Notes: generated from the sequence alone by a model not told the origin. Shown: positions 33,509-41,388, counted from the stretch's first letter. The stretch: 64,000 nucleotides of DNA from Streptomyces sp. NBC_00878 (GCF_026341515.1 NZ_JAPEOK010000001.1:2356001-2420000); one strand, 5' to 3'. Made by a program: numbers and translations.

Positions 33509-33729
33509 GGGAACCCCCAGGTTCAGTACACGCGGAAAGGGACGCGTGCCCGCTGCAAGGGGTCGGCCGTCGGAGCATCTGCCCGACAAGCCTGGACTCA
33601 CCACCCACCCGAAAGTCATCCGTTCCGGCGAGGGGCGCCCGTGGCACTTGGGAATCCGGCTGGACTGCGCTCCCCGGGGATATCTGCCCGGAAAGCACAG
33701 TCCATGTCTGGAACCGTATTCAGGGTATA

Positions 33730-33954
33730 TCAAAGGCCGGACATTTGTCTCTGCACCTCCGCCAGTGCCGCATCCCAATTCTCCACTGACCCGTTCTTGG
33801 TGGAGATCCCGTACTCATTCGCCCATGCCGCCAAGGCGAATATCAGCGGTAGCGGGTCGGAGTTGTCCACGATCACTGCGGCGCCTGCCTCGTCTCCGGT
33901 GAGGCAGGCACGGAGCAGAGCGGGGACGGTTGCGGGCTCAGGGGTCTTGTCCAT
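33730..33954 (-). CDS. Small hypothetical protein upstream of capsid gene
   Basis: 74 aa (MDKTPEPATVPALLRACLTG...PLIFALAAWANEYGISTKNG). A strong GAAGGAG lies before ATG 33954, so it is probably real. Mostly helical, acidic. It is the first gene of the capsid module; a 221-bp gap follows before the capsid start. Function unknown; a capsid-assembly or size-determining partner is possible but only by position. Confidence 0.65.
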   Translation of the reverse strand: MDKTPEPATVPALLRACLTGDEAGAAVIVDNSDPLPLIFALAAWANEYGISTKNGSVENWDAALAEVQRQMSGL

Positions 33955-34041
33955 GGCAACTCCTTCAAGATCGCGCCCAGGGATCTGGGCTCGGGGACTA
34001 TTTTTCGAGTTGGACGTGGGGCTGGAAAGGGCGCGCCTGCT

Positions 34042-34066
34042 AAAAAACGGCGGCGTTGCAAGCCGC
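34042..34066 (-). terminator. Intrinsic terminator with U-tract ending the replication module
   Basis: On the minus strand, stem GCGGC/GCCGC (34066-34062 with 34054-34050), 7-base loop, then CG and six T (34047-34042). Such U-tracts are uncommon in Streptomyces and fit a foreign origin. It stops transcripts coming from the helicase gene before the capsid genes. Confidence 0.75.
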
Positions 34067-34167
34067 GCGCTCGATGTTCCGCCCGTCCATGCTCGGTGGT
34101 CGCCCAGTGATTCAGGCGCATGTCTTTGCGATGCACCTTGTGCCTGCCTTGTGTCTGTCGCCTTGCG

Positions 34168-34352
34168 TAGCTATGCGGGGGTACTACGTACACCCCCGCA
34201 GCTATAGCTACACGATCAAGGTTTGCGATCAAGGAATAGCTACGAAAGCATTACGTGCCTGGTCAGAGGTAGTTACGAAAGCACTACGGGATAGCTACGG
34301 TAGTTACGGCCGATAGCTACGAAAGCATTACATGATCTTGTTTCGTAGCTAC
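34168..34352. other. Candidate replication origin with hairpin and iterons
   Basis: A 9-bp stem (34174-34182 with 34192-34200) flanked by TAGCTA motifs, followed by repeated 18-mers and an inverted copy (34341-34352). It lies directly downstream of the RepA-like ATPase gene and has lower G+C than its surroundings, as expected for an origin bound by its own initiator. Confidence 0.7.
34237..34331 (+). repeat. Iterons TAGYTACGAAAGCAYTAC
   Basis: Full 18-bp copies at 34237-34254, 34270-34287 (two changes) and 34314-34331; two tandem 9-mers TAGCTACGG and TAGTTACGG at 34292-34309 lie between. Start-to-start spacing is 33, 22, 9 and 13 bp. Confidence 0.9.
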
Positions 34353-34367
34353 CTGGTCGTTACGGGA

Positions 34368-35705
34368 TCAAGGCTCCTCTATGGATAGCTGGGCGGCGAT
34401 TTCTTCTCTCGCCGATGCCGCAGCGTTCGCGGCCAGAGCGTCCGCCTGCTGCTGTCCCTCGTACGTCACCTGATAGCGACCGGTATTAGGGACCTTCACG
34501 ATAAGGGCCTTACTTATGAGTCCCTTCATGTGTGTGGCCATTTTGGCGCGCTCATCTTTCTTGCCCAGGTGCTCGGCGACTCCCGTAGGAGAGGCGCCTA
34601 TCTCTCCGAACTCAGCGATGGCGCAAAGAGCCTCAGCTTGCTTACCGGTCACGATTATCTGCACTCTGACAGTCTCGGCCGTAAACGCGCCCTGCGTTCG
34701 CAGCGCCAAAGAGTCGCCAGTCTTTACAGCTTCTAGGGCGAGGTCTGGCGCTTCCACCATGTCTCTCTGGGCGAGGCTTTTAACGACGACTCCGCCGGCG
34801 CGTCGATCCCGCTTCACCTCAAACTCTGAGTCGATAGCTGCGAGGATTGCCGTTGCGCCCCTACCTCGCCCACCCTCGTTGCCAGAGTGGTGTACGAGCA
34901 TGACGGCTGCCTTCGTCCATTCCCTCAGCTTGTCCAGCCGGGCAACGATCTTTCCCATTTCACTGTTGCTGTTTTCCTCGTGTCCGACTGTGCAGCGCGC
35001 TTGCGTGTCGAAGATGACCAGGCCGTGTTCGCCTTGCCTCGCGTACGCGATGAGTTCGCGCATCTGGTCGTCGTCGCCGATCTGCACGGCTCTCGGATAG
35101 AACGTGACCCCTGTCATCTTCCGGTCGTTCATTTGCTCCCAGGCCCGCACGCGTGGCCTTACGCCTCGCGCCCCCTCGGCGACGACATAGAGGACGGGCA
35201 TCTCAGTGGTCCGATAACCGAACCATCGCTCACCCGTCCCTATAGCGGCAGCCATGGACAGTGCTATGAATGACTTGAGGCTTTTAGGTGGCCCGAATAT
35301 GCGAGACACGGTGTCCCGGTTGATAAACTCAGCAATCAAAGGCTCATGGGCATCGATGTTGTCAAGACTGTCTGCGCTTAGTGCGTCCGCTGCAAAGCGT
35401 GCGGCAAGTGAGGTTCTGCCTTCCTCCGATTCGAGGGCCGCCGAAAATTCCTCCTCCTTAATCTTGGCCGCTCGTTCTTTCGCACGGTCATAGCTCGCTA
35501 TCTCCTTTGCTTTGTCGTATTCGGCGGCATCCCGCCTGTGTGCCTCGATAATGGCCAGCGTCTTAGCGTCGACATCCGGGTCCGGGAGTTTGGTAGAGAG
35601 GGCGGCCACAATGCGCTGAGCATCATCGCTGAGACTCTCTAGCGGCACAGTCCCCGGATTGAGTAGCCACCACAGTGCGAGGCGCGCGTTAGGTTCTATC
35701 GTCAC
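34368..35705 (-). CDS. RepA/DnaB-like AAA ATPase (replicative helicase candidate)
   Basis: 445 aa. N-terminal ~130 residues are helical and charged; the RecA-like ATPase follows with Walker A FGPPKSLKSF, Walker B GLVIFDTQAR, and sensor segment VMLVHHSGNEGGRGRGATAIL with IDSEFEVKRD, the pattern of RSF1010 RepA-type helicases (AAA_25). The C-terminal ~90 residues look like a winged helix (ALCAIAEFGEIGASPTGVAEHLG), perhaps binding the adjacent iterons. GTG 35705 overlaps the upstream stop (GTGA). Likely drives autonomous replication after excision. Confidence 0.85.
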   Translation of the reverse strand: MTIEPNARLALWWLLNPGTVPLESLSDDAQRIVAALSTKLPDPDVDAKTLAIIEAHRRDAAEYDKAKEIASYDRAKERAAKIKEEEFSAALESEEGRTSLAARFAADALSADSLDNIDAHEPLIAEFINRDTVSRIFGPPKSLKSFIALSMAAAIGTGERWFGYRTTEMPVLYVVAEGARGVRPRVRAWEQMNDRKMTGVTFYPRAVQIGDDDQMRELIAYARQGEHGLVIFDTQARCTVGHEENSNSEMGKIVARLDKLREWTKAAVMLVHHSGNEGGRGRGATAILAAIDSEFEVKRDRRAGGVVVKSLAQRDMVEAPDLALEAVKTGDSLALRTQGAFTAETVRVQIIVTGKQAEALCAIAEFGEIGASPTGVAEHLGKKDERAKMATHMKGLISKALIVKVPNTGRYQVTYEGQQQADALAANAAASAREEIAAQLSIEEP

Positions 35706-35962
35706 TCGGCATCCTCGCTGCGGGCCTCTGCCGCTATCGCTGCCCTGATCGAATCGTGCCGAGAGCTGATCACTCCTCGGAGTACGGGGCATCCATTGTC
35801 GTGGCTGACGGTCATGTGCCAGACGCCTGATCCGTCGCGTGTCACTCCGCCAACGCGCGAATGGCAGTGACCGCATTTATAGCTTGCCGCGAATTGCTTC
35901 AGCTGTCGGGGCGCTACTGGGCGTTGCGTCCTACGCTTTCGGGGTTTCGGGTTTCCGGGCAT
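35702..35962 (-). CDS. Small zinc-finger-like protein
   Basis: 86 aa, basic N-terminus (KPRKRRTQRP) then CGHCHSRVGG and, ~25 residues on, HMTVSHDNGCPVLRG, enough Cys/His for one zinc site. ATG 35962 preceded by GGAG. Coupled to the helicase gene by a 4-bp overlap, so likely a replication or excision accessory protein; possible DNA binding is inferred from charge and zinc ligands. Confidence 0.7.
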   Translation of the reverse strand: MPGNPKPRKRRTQRPVAPRQLKQFAASYKCGHCHSRVGGVTRDGSGVWHMTVSHDNGCPVLRGVISSRHDSIRAAIAAEARSEDAE

Positions 35963-36159
35963 ACGTCATCACTCCATAGGTAGTTTTCTGATAATTGCGT
36001 CTCCGCTACCTGCGCCCAACGCTCTTCCCCATACGGGGGTTCATCGCGTCGCCATGTCCTAGCGGATGTACCGGTGACAATCTGGCCGCGCGCCTTCCGG
36101 CATTGCGCGACGGTTCTTCCAAACCCGGCCTGAACTATTGGGTTGTTGAGCGCAGGGGA

Positions 36160-36366
36160 TTACTCGACAGGGGGCAACAGGGCGCGAAGGCGCTCGACTT
36201 GGTCGGGAGTGAGGGGCGGGGCGCTTTCGATGTCGCGCCTGATGCGCTCTGCAAGGGCAAGTGCCCTCAACTCGCGTTGTTCTTCGGTGACATCAGCGTC
36301 AGGGTTCTGTCGCCTGCGCCCAGCGATGCGGGCGCGCAGCCTGGCAGCGTCAGGGGAAATAGGCAT
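36160..36366 (-). CDS. Small helical protein of element
   Basis: 68 aa (MPISPDAARLRARIAGRRRQ...LTPDQVERLRALLPPVE). Highly charged and helical; members of this small family are common in Streptomyces integrative elements. ATG 36366 with CGGAG upstream. A position between integrase and replication genes would suit an excisionase-like accessory factor, but no winged-helix motif is evident. Function unknown. Confidence 0.65.
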   Translation of the reverse strand: MPISPDAARLRARIAGRRRQNPDADVTEEQRELRALALAERIRRDIESAPPLTPDQVERLRALLPPVE

Positions 36367-36560
36367 AGGAGGACTCCGGGTAGGTGTCCGGGCGGTTCCC
36401 GGACTGTTTAGGAGTCCTCACGCTGCTGAATCGGAGTGGTCTCTCTCCGTGGCCCCGTAGGGTGAGCAACCGGGGCAAGCTCAAGCTTTACCCCGCAGGG
36501 CATCTCAAGGCAAGAAAGCACATTCGTGTAATTCGCTTGTACGGTCCCAGGAACGCCGAA

Positions 36561-36592
36561 GCGCCCCCGTCCCAGGGAAGGGACAGGGGCGC
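36561..36592 (-). terminator. Terminator of the integrase gene
   Basis: Arms 36561-36573 and 36580-36592 pair at 12 of 13 positions with a 6-base loop, 14 bases past the integrase stop at 36606. Confidence 0.8.
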
Positions 36593-36605
36593 CGGTGGTG
36601 GGCCG

Positions 36606-38108
36606 TTACGCGGCCGCACAGCCCTTGCAGTCGGCCTTGTGCATGTGGGCGCGGTCGGCAGGGTCTACGCGGCTCCCCGGACCAACCGGCATGATCCGCA
36701 CCTCGCCCAGCACCGAGGGAGCGAGCACCATGCGCGCGACGGCACGCCGTGCCGCCACGGGGGCAGCGGCCCAACGCTTCGCCACGTCCTTACCGGGCGT
36801 GATCATGTCGGCGAGTTGCGCGGGCGCCCTCAGCTTCTGTTCCTCGGCTTGCAGGCGCGCGATGTCCTCGCTGAGAGAGTCGACCAGTCGGCCCATGGCG
36901 AGCGCCTCGCCCACCGTGGCCGTCTTCGTGCCCTCCGCCTCGCGTCGCTCGCCCTCCAGCCGCTCTCTCTCGGTGCGGATCTCCTCGGCGCGCGCCTCAT
37001 CCTCCGGGGCAGCCGTAAACGCCTCATACACCCGGCTCTCGTCGGCCAGGAACGCCAGGATCACGCCCGGCTGCTCCTCGGTGCCGATCAGGAACTCATC
37101 AATGCGCGCACGGGGCACGCGGACGCATCCGTGTTCCCGGCACTCGTAGCAGGGGGCGCCCTTGACCTGTGCGGCGCGCATGGGGCCGCCGCACTTGCCG
37201 CACCGGATGATCCGGGTCAGGTCGTGCTGTGCGCGGCCGTCCGGGCGCCGCTTCTGTGCCTGCGTCCGGGTGTTGAGCATGCGCACAACCGCCCGGTAGT
37301 CGGCCTCTGACACAAGCCCCTTCCATGTGCCGGGGCGCTCCGTCCCGTGGTGCGAGCGGATACCGGCATACGCAGGCTTGACGACCATGCTCCGCAGGTG
37401 CTGCGGCACGAACGGGCGCCCCGAGCCGTTGACGATCCCGCGCGCCTTGAAGTCACGTGCGATGGCGCCCATGGCGTGCCCCGCCTTGATCCGCCGGAAC
37501 AGTTCGCGGATCACGTCGGCCTTGCTCAGTCCCGGAATGGCTTCGGTGGTGTCGGCCACCCAGTCCGCGAGCTTGCCCGTGCGGGTGTCGTGTACGGGCA
37601 CGTAGCCGTAGGGGGCGCGGCCGGTCGGACGGCCGTCGGCGGCGTTCGAGGCGGCATTGCGTGCGGTGCGGGTGTGCACCTTGTACGACTCGTACTGAGA
37701 GTCCACGGCGTCTTCCTGCAAGGTGCGGACATCGCGGCCGTTGCGGGGGTCGTAGGTGCGTCCATGGCTGGTCACATGGATGAGCTTGCCCTGTTCCTCG
37801 CACAGCTCGATGAGGGACGCCCATTCCGAGACCTTGCGGCTTCCACGCGACGACTCCCAGATGATCAGAACGTCGTCGGTGAAGGCGCCGGTCTTCAGGT
37901 CCTTGACCAGCCTCACGAAGTCACCGCGCTTCTTCCGGCCGTACTTGCTGGCCGATATGCCGTCGTCGATGTACGGGGCAGCGCTGATCACGATGCGGTG
38001 CGTCTCAGCGCTGCGGATGTTGTCGGCGTGCTGCTCGTCGCAGCTCTGCCCCTTCTTCTTGCTGACCCGGAGGTATTCGCGGCCGGTGATCTGCTGTGAT
38101 GTCGTCAT
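36606..38108 (-). CDS. int: Large serine recombinase (integrase)
   Basis: 500 aa. Resolvase-type catalytic domain with the nucleophile Ser in REYLRVSKKKGQS near residue 16 and conserved Arg in IIWESSRGSRKVSEW; recombinase domain (GRAPYGYVP, IRELFRRIKAGHAMGAIARDF, VVKPAYAGIRSH); zinc ribbon CGKCGGPM...CYECREHGC; and a coiled coil (RAEEIRTERERLEGERREAEG). Large serine integrases catalyse attP x attB recombination one way and need a directionality factor for excision. The start lies 45 bp from the attR core, the normal int-attP layout. Confidence 0.95.
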   Translation of the reverse strand: MTTSQQITGREYLRVSKKKGQSCDEQHADNIRSAETHRIVISAAPYIDDGISASKYGRKKRGDFVRLVKDLKTGAFTDDVLIIWESSRGSRKVSEWASLIELCEEQGKLIHVTSHGRTYDPRNGRDVRTLQEDAVDSQYESYKVHTRTARNAASNAADGRPTGRAPYGYVPVHDTRTGKLADWVADTTEAIPGLSKADVIRELFRRIKAGHAMGAIARDFKARGIVNGSGRPFVPQHLRSMVVKPAYAGIRSHHGTERPGTWKGLVSEADYRAVVRMLNTRTQAQKRRPDGRAQHDLTRIIRCGKCGGPMRAAQVKGAPCYECREHGCVRVPRARIDEFLIGTEEQPGVILAFLADESRVYEAFTAAPEDEARAEEIRTERERLEGERREAEGTKTATVGEALAMGRLVDSLSEDIARLQAEEQKLRAPAQLADMITPGKDVAKRWAAAPVAARRAVARMVLAPSVLGEVRIMPVGPGSRVDPADRAHMHKADCKGCAAA

Positions 38109-38129
38109 GTCTCACAGCATGCGCCGCAG

Positions 38130-38180
38130 AGGTCCCCTTAAGGAAGTGTCCCCTTCGCTCGAGCGGGGGGACCCCCATCG
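38130..38180. other. attR, right attachment site
   Basis: Element half 38130-38153, TT at 38154-38155, then chromosomal half CGCTCGAGCGGGGGGACCCC. The two element halves (here and 29589-29612) match as inverted repeats at 15 of 24 positions around the central TT. Confidence 0.75.
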
Positions 38181-38224
38181 TCCCTGCCTCGGGGGCCAGC
38201 CCCCGAACCCCCGCTCCCCAAACG

Positions 38225-38253
38225 CCGGAGGGGCTGAATTTCAGCCCCTCCGG
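38225..38253. terminator. Long GC hairpin in right chromosomal flank
   Basis: CCGGAGGGGCTGAA (38225-38238) pairs fully with 38240-38253. Typical Streptomyces intergenic hairpin; insulates the iron-regulated genes from upstream transcription. Confidence 0.8.
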
Positions 38254-38313
38254 CCAAGTCCCTCATCCCCTGTGACTCCAGAGGTACCGCTTGACGAGCC
38301 GTTGACCTGCAAC

Positions 38314-38332
38314 TTAGGTTTGCCTTACCTAA
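38314..38332 (+). promoter_or_regulatory. Iron box (DmdR/IdeR operator)
   Basis: TTAGGTTTGCCTTACCTAA matches the 19-bp iron-box consensus of DmdR1/IdeR regulators at nearly every conserved position. It lies 32 bp before ATG 38364, downstream of TTGAC sequences at 38291 and 38302 that could be -35 elements, so it would overlap the -10 region. Predicts repression when iron is plentiful. Confidence 0.88.
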
Positions 38333-38363
38333 GTGGTTTTCGCCTCCGAAAGGCCAACTGCCC

Positions 38364-38921
38364 ATGAGATCCGCCGTGTTCGCCCGTGCCACCCGAATCA
38401 TCGCTGTCGGCGCCACCGCCGCCGCGCTGACGGTCGGGCTCGCCACCTCCGCCTCGGCCGCCACCGCCACGCGGTCCGTGACGGTGAGCGGAACGACGTA
38501 CAACCTGTCGCTGACGGCCCCCGACAACCTGTCGGCCGCCGGACAGAACATCACCGTCTCCGGCAGCGGCTACAACACCATCCAGGGCGTCTACGTCGGC
38601 CTGTGCGTCATCCCCGACGGCGTCGTGCCCGGGGACCCGTCGACGTACACCTCCCGGCCGACCCCCTGCCTGGGCGGCGCGGACCAGGCCGGCACGACCG
38701 GCGCCTCGCACTGGGTGTCCAACTTCGGCGGCGGCACGGTCGCGAACAGCTCCACCTACGGCTCCGGCGGTTCCTTCAACGTCAGCGTGCACGTGAACCC
38801 GAACATCGCCACCGGCCAGGTCTGCGGCACGGACGTCGACTGCGCCATCGTGACGCGCGCCGACCACACCGGCAGCGGCAACCGCTCGTACGACGTCTAC
38901 ATCCCGGTCACCTTCTCGTGA
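38364..38921 (+). CDS. Iron-regulated secreted protein, Ig-like fold
   Basis: 185 aa: signal peptide (MRSAVFARATRIIAVGATAA...ASA) then an all-beta domain (TRSVTVSGTTYNLSLTAPDN, NITVSGSGYNTIQGVYVGLC, IVTRADHTGSGNRSYDVYIPV) with Cys pairs. It resembles neocarzinostatin-like/heme-uptake-associated secreted proteins of actinomycetes. The iron box upstream and the coupled LAxTG surface protein downstream suggest a role in iron or heme capture; ligand unknown. Confidence 0.75.
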   Translation: MRSAVFARATRIIAVGATAAALTVGLATSASAATATRSVTVSGTTYNLSLTAPDNLSAAGQNITVSGSGYNTIQGVYVGLCVIPDGVVPGDPSTYTSRPTPCLGGADQAGTTGASHWVSNFGGGTVANSSTYGSGGSFNVSVHVNPNIATGQVCGTDVDCAIVTRADHTGSGNRSYDVYIPVTFS

Positions 38922-40432
38922 CCGCGCCTCTCAGAACCCGGGGGCGGAGCGATGTGCTCCGCCCCCGGGCGACGGGCGTCCTGGCAGGAATCACGGCGGT
39001 GGTCCTCACCGCCGTCGTCGTCAGCACGCCCGCCGTCGGCGCCGACGACCCGCCCGGGACCGACGGATACGAGCAGACGGCCCGCCTCACGACCGTCGGC
39101 AAACCGCTCGACCTACTGCTGCACCCCCAGTCGGGGAAGCTGTACGTCGGGTCCGACACCGTCGCCGGTACGACGGGCGGCAGCCTGGCCGGCGTCTACG
39201 TCGTCGACCCGGCCTCCGGCGACGTCCTGAACTGGGTGAAGACCTCGCCCGGCAGCACGGGCGCGCCCGCCCAGCTCCCGGGCAAACGGCTCGCCGGGCC
39301 GCTGCCGGGCGACGGCGTGCACTACCTGGTCGGGCTGCGCGGGATCGCGGCCGTGAAGGACGGGGACGCGGCGGGACACGGGGGCTGGCTCACCACTACG
39401 ACGATCACGCAGGCCAAGGCCGGTGCGAAGGCGGGCACGGTCGTGGTCGTCCGCGGGACGAAACTGGAGGAGGTCGCCGTCGGCGAGACGTCGGTGACCG
39501 TGGAGCGCTCGCTGACCCTGCCGACCGCCGGTGGCCCGCTCGCCGTGGACACCGCCGCCGGGCAGATCTGGGTCACCGACAACACCAACAGCGTGCTGCG
39601 CAGGGTCGGTTCGGCCGACTTCGCGCCGGACGGCAAGGAGGTCCCGCTCGGCGCCGGGGCCGCGGTGTCTTTCCTGGAGTGGGACACCGAGCACGGGGTG
39701 CTGTGGGCGGGGCGCGGCACCGTACTGGAGGCGTACGACATCGCCTCCGGCAAACTCGCCGCCGCCTTCCCGGCGAAGCCCGGGGACACGATCGCGGACG
39801 TCGCCGTCGACCCGGGCTCCGACCAGGCGTTCGCGGTGTGGCAGGACTACGGCAATCCGCCGGAGGAGGGGGACGGGGTCGGTCGGCTCGCGGTGTACGA
39901 CACGGCGACGCTGAAGGACGTCGGCAAGGGCGCCGAACTGCCGGGCAACAACGGCCAGTTGGGCAGCTCGTCCGTCGCGGTGACGCCGGGTGGCGACTCG
40001 GTGTTCGTCGCGAGCCCGTCCGACGCCTCGCTCACCGTGTTCCGGGCGCCGGTGCCGCCGTCGCCCTCCAACTCGCCGTCACCGTCCGACTCGACGTCGC
40101 CGTCACCCTCGACGTCGGCCTCGCCCAGCCCTTCGGACAGTACGTCCGAGCCGTCGCCCAGCGACTCCGGCCCGGCCGCCGATCCGAGCGGCACCGGCAC
40201 CGGCACCACGGTGCCCGTCGACGGTCCGACCGCCGACGGGGGCAGCACGGGTGGTACGGGAAGCGGCGGTGCGGGGACCACGACCGGTGGCGGCTCGCTC
40301 GACACCAGCGGCGACGGGTCGCTCGCCTCGACCGGCACCGACGTACTCCTTCCCGCCGCGGCCGGCACCGCGGCACTGCTCGCCACCGGCACCGCCGCCG
40401 TGCTGTGGCGCCGTCGACGCGCCACGACGTAG
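38918..40432 (+). CDS. Cell-wall-anchored beta-propeller protein with LAxTG sorting signal
   Basis: 504 aa, GTG 38918 overlaps the upstream stop (GTGA). Signal peptide, then YVTN/YncE-like propeller repeats (LLLHPQSGKLYVGSDTVAG, LAVDTAAGQIWVTDNTNSVL, VAVDPGSDQAFAVWQDYG, VAVTPGGDSVFVASPSDASL), a Pro/Ser stalk, a Gly/Thr linker, and the C-terminal LASTG, hydrophobic span and RRRR tail. LAxTG is the class E sortase motif used by long chaplins in Streptomyces. Expressed with the preceding iron-regulated gene. Confidence 0.85.
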   Translation: MTAPLRTRGRSDVLRPRATGVLAGITAVVLTAVVVSTPAVGADDPPGTDGYEQTARLTTVGKPLDLLLHPQSGKLYVGSDTVAGTTGGSLAGVYVVDPASGDVLNWVKTSPGSTGAPAQLPGKRLAGPLPGDGVHYLVGLRGIAAVKDGDAAGHGGWLTTTTITQAKAGAKAGTVVVVRGTKLEEVAVGETSVTVERSLTLPTAGGPLAVDTAAGQIWVTDNTNSVLRRVGSADFAPDGKEVPLGAGAAVSFLEWDTEHGVLWAGRGTVLEAYDIASGKLAAAFPAKPGDTIADVAVDPGSDQAFAVWQDYGNPPEEGDGVGRLAVYDTATLKDVGKGAELPGNNGQLGSSSVAVTPGGDSVFVASPSDASLTVFRAPVPPSPSNSPSPSDSTSPSPSTSASPSPSDSTSEPSPSDSGPAADPSGTGTGTTVPVDGPTADGGSTGGTGSGGAGTTTGGGSLDTSGDGSLASTGTDVLLPAAAGTAALLATGTAAVLWRRRRATT

Positions 40433-40514
40433 GCGAATCGGCGGCGAATCGGCGAATCCGTACGGATACCCCGGAAGGTCCAACAGCCACGAGCAGGTCC
40501 GACTCGGGCCCGTA

Positions 40515-41192
40515 TCAGTGCTGTTGGGCCTTCTGCGGTGTCGCCTCGCTCGGCCGTACGACGACGAATCCCTCACCCTGGAGCACCAACTGCACCGCCT
40601 CTCCGGAGCCGCCGCGGATCATCGAGCCTATCGACTGCGAACGGTGCAGTGAGGTCTGGAGGTTGGCCGTCCAGCCGACGATCGCGTCGGTGTCGACGTA
40701 CACCGGCCACTGCGGCGAGACCGGGATGACCAGCGGGTTGCCCTCGCAGACGAGACCGAGCCTGCCCTGTCCGGTGAAGACGCTGTTGAACAGCCCACCG
40801 CCGCTCATGCCCGCCCCCTTCACCGTCTTTATCTCGTACTTCAGCGAGGCGTCGAAGCACAGCACGTTGCGGCCGTTGACGGTGAAGACGTCACCGGGGT
40901 CGATGTCGACGATGAAGCAGTTCTGCGCCTCGTGCGCGAACCAGGCCTCCCCCTGTCCGCGCACCGCCATGAGCGGCAGGCCCTCGCCGGTCACGGCCCG
41001 TTTCAGCATGCCGCCGACGCCCTGGCCCTTGCGCTCGAACTGCAGACTGCCCCGGTAGGCGATCATCGCGCCCTGCCGGGCGAGCATCTCACCGTTGACG
41101 GCGTACTTGATCGACTTGGCGTTCTCGACGCTCATGCCCGCCGCAGTGGCCGGCTGCACCATGTACTCGCTGGAAAACAGATCACCCTTCAT
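40515..41192 (-). CDS. AIM24 family protein
   Basis: 225 aa beta-rich protein of the AIM24/TIGR00266 family: MKGDLFSSEYMVQP start, GEMLARQGAMIAYRGSLQFE, LFNSVFTGQGRLGLVCEG, LVLQGEGFVVVRPSE. Function in bacteria is not established; the fold resembles TRAP-like trimers. Chosen ATG 41192 begins the family domain. Convergent with the LAxTG gene. Confidence 0.88.
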   Translation of the reverse strand: MKGDLFSSEYMVQPATAAGMSVENAKSIKYAVNGEMLARQGAMIAYRGSLQFERKGQGVGGMLKRAVTGEGLPLMAVRGQGEAWFAHEAQNCFIVDIDPGDVFTVNGRNVLCFDASLKYEIKTVKGAGMSGGGLFNSVFTGQGRLGLVCEGNPLVIPVSPQWPVYVDTDAIVGWTANLQTSLHRSQSIGSMIRGGSGEAVQLVLQGEGFVVVRPSEATPQKAQQH

Positions 41193-41355
41193 GCGGGCAT
41201 CCTGTCCCGGAAGCGCCGTTTCCACCATCCAACGACCGGATAAAAGGCGTGCGACGAATGTGTACGTGCGCGGAACGAAAGGCATTCGACGAAGGTGTAC
41301 GCCCGCGCAACGACAGGCGGGGCGGCCGACGCCCGCTCGCGTCGACCGCCCCTGC

Positions 41356-41371
41356 GGGGCCTTTCGGCCCC
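41356..41371. terminator. GGGGCC-TTTC-GGCCCC stem-loop
   Basis: Six-base-pair GC stem just downstream of the protease stop (41389), likely its terminator. Confidence 0.7.
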
Positions 41372-41388
41372 ATCCTGTGGGGGGTTGG

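Larger units (their letters stand above)
33955..34367. other. Non-coding region: capsid-module promoter, terminator, origin candidate
   Basis: No credible gene in 413 bp. From left: leader of the 74-aa gene, an intrinsic terminator (34042-34066), then an AT-richer stretch with a hairpin and TAGCTAC-type iterons (34168-34352). Confidence 0.75.
29587..38153. mobile_element. Integrated 8,567-bp serine-integrase element encoding a helicase and a lone capsid protein
   Basis: Bounded by attL (core TT 29587-29588) and attR (core TT 38154-38155). Contents, right to left: large serine integrase, 68-aa and 86-aa proteins, RepA-like ATPase, iteron region, 74-aa protein, HK97-type major capsid protein; then the XRE-TPR regulator on the plus strand; then three small overlapping genes on the minus strand. 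G+C in the 30.8-36.2 kb part is visibly lower than in the chromosome and codon choice is less GC3-biased. No terminase, portal, protease, tail, lysis or FtsK/SpoIIIE transfer gene is present. Phage-satellite or phage-plasmid relic are the readings considered. Confidence 0.85.

Noticed and set aside
33509..33729. Extra small gene between capsid and 74-aa gene
   Set aside because: The only open frame overlaps the capsid start, lacks a ribosome binding site and has no sensible composition.
34237..34331. CRISPR array
   Set aside because: Repeats are short, unequally spaced, partly tandem, and no cas genes are near; they fit iterons.
29587..38153. Actinomycete integrative conjugative element (AICE)
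   Set aside because: No FtsK/SpoIIIE-type transfer protein or spread genes, a serine not tyrosine integrase, no tRNA att site, and a capsid gene is present.
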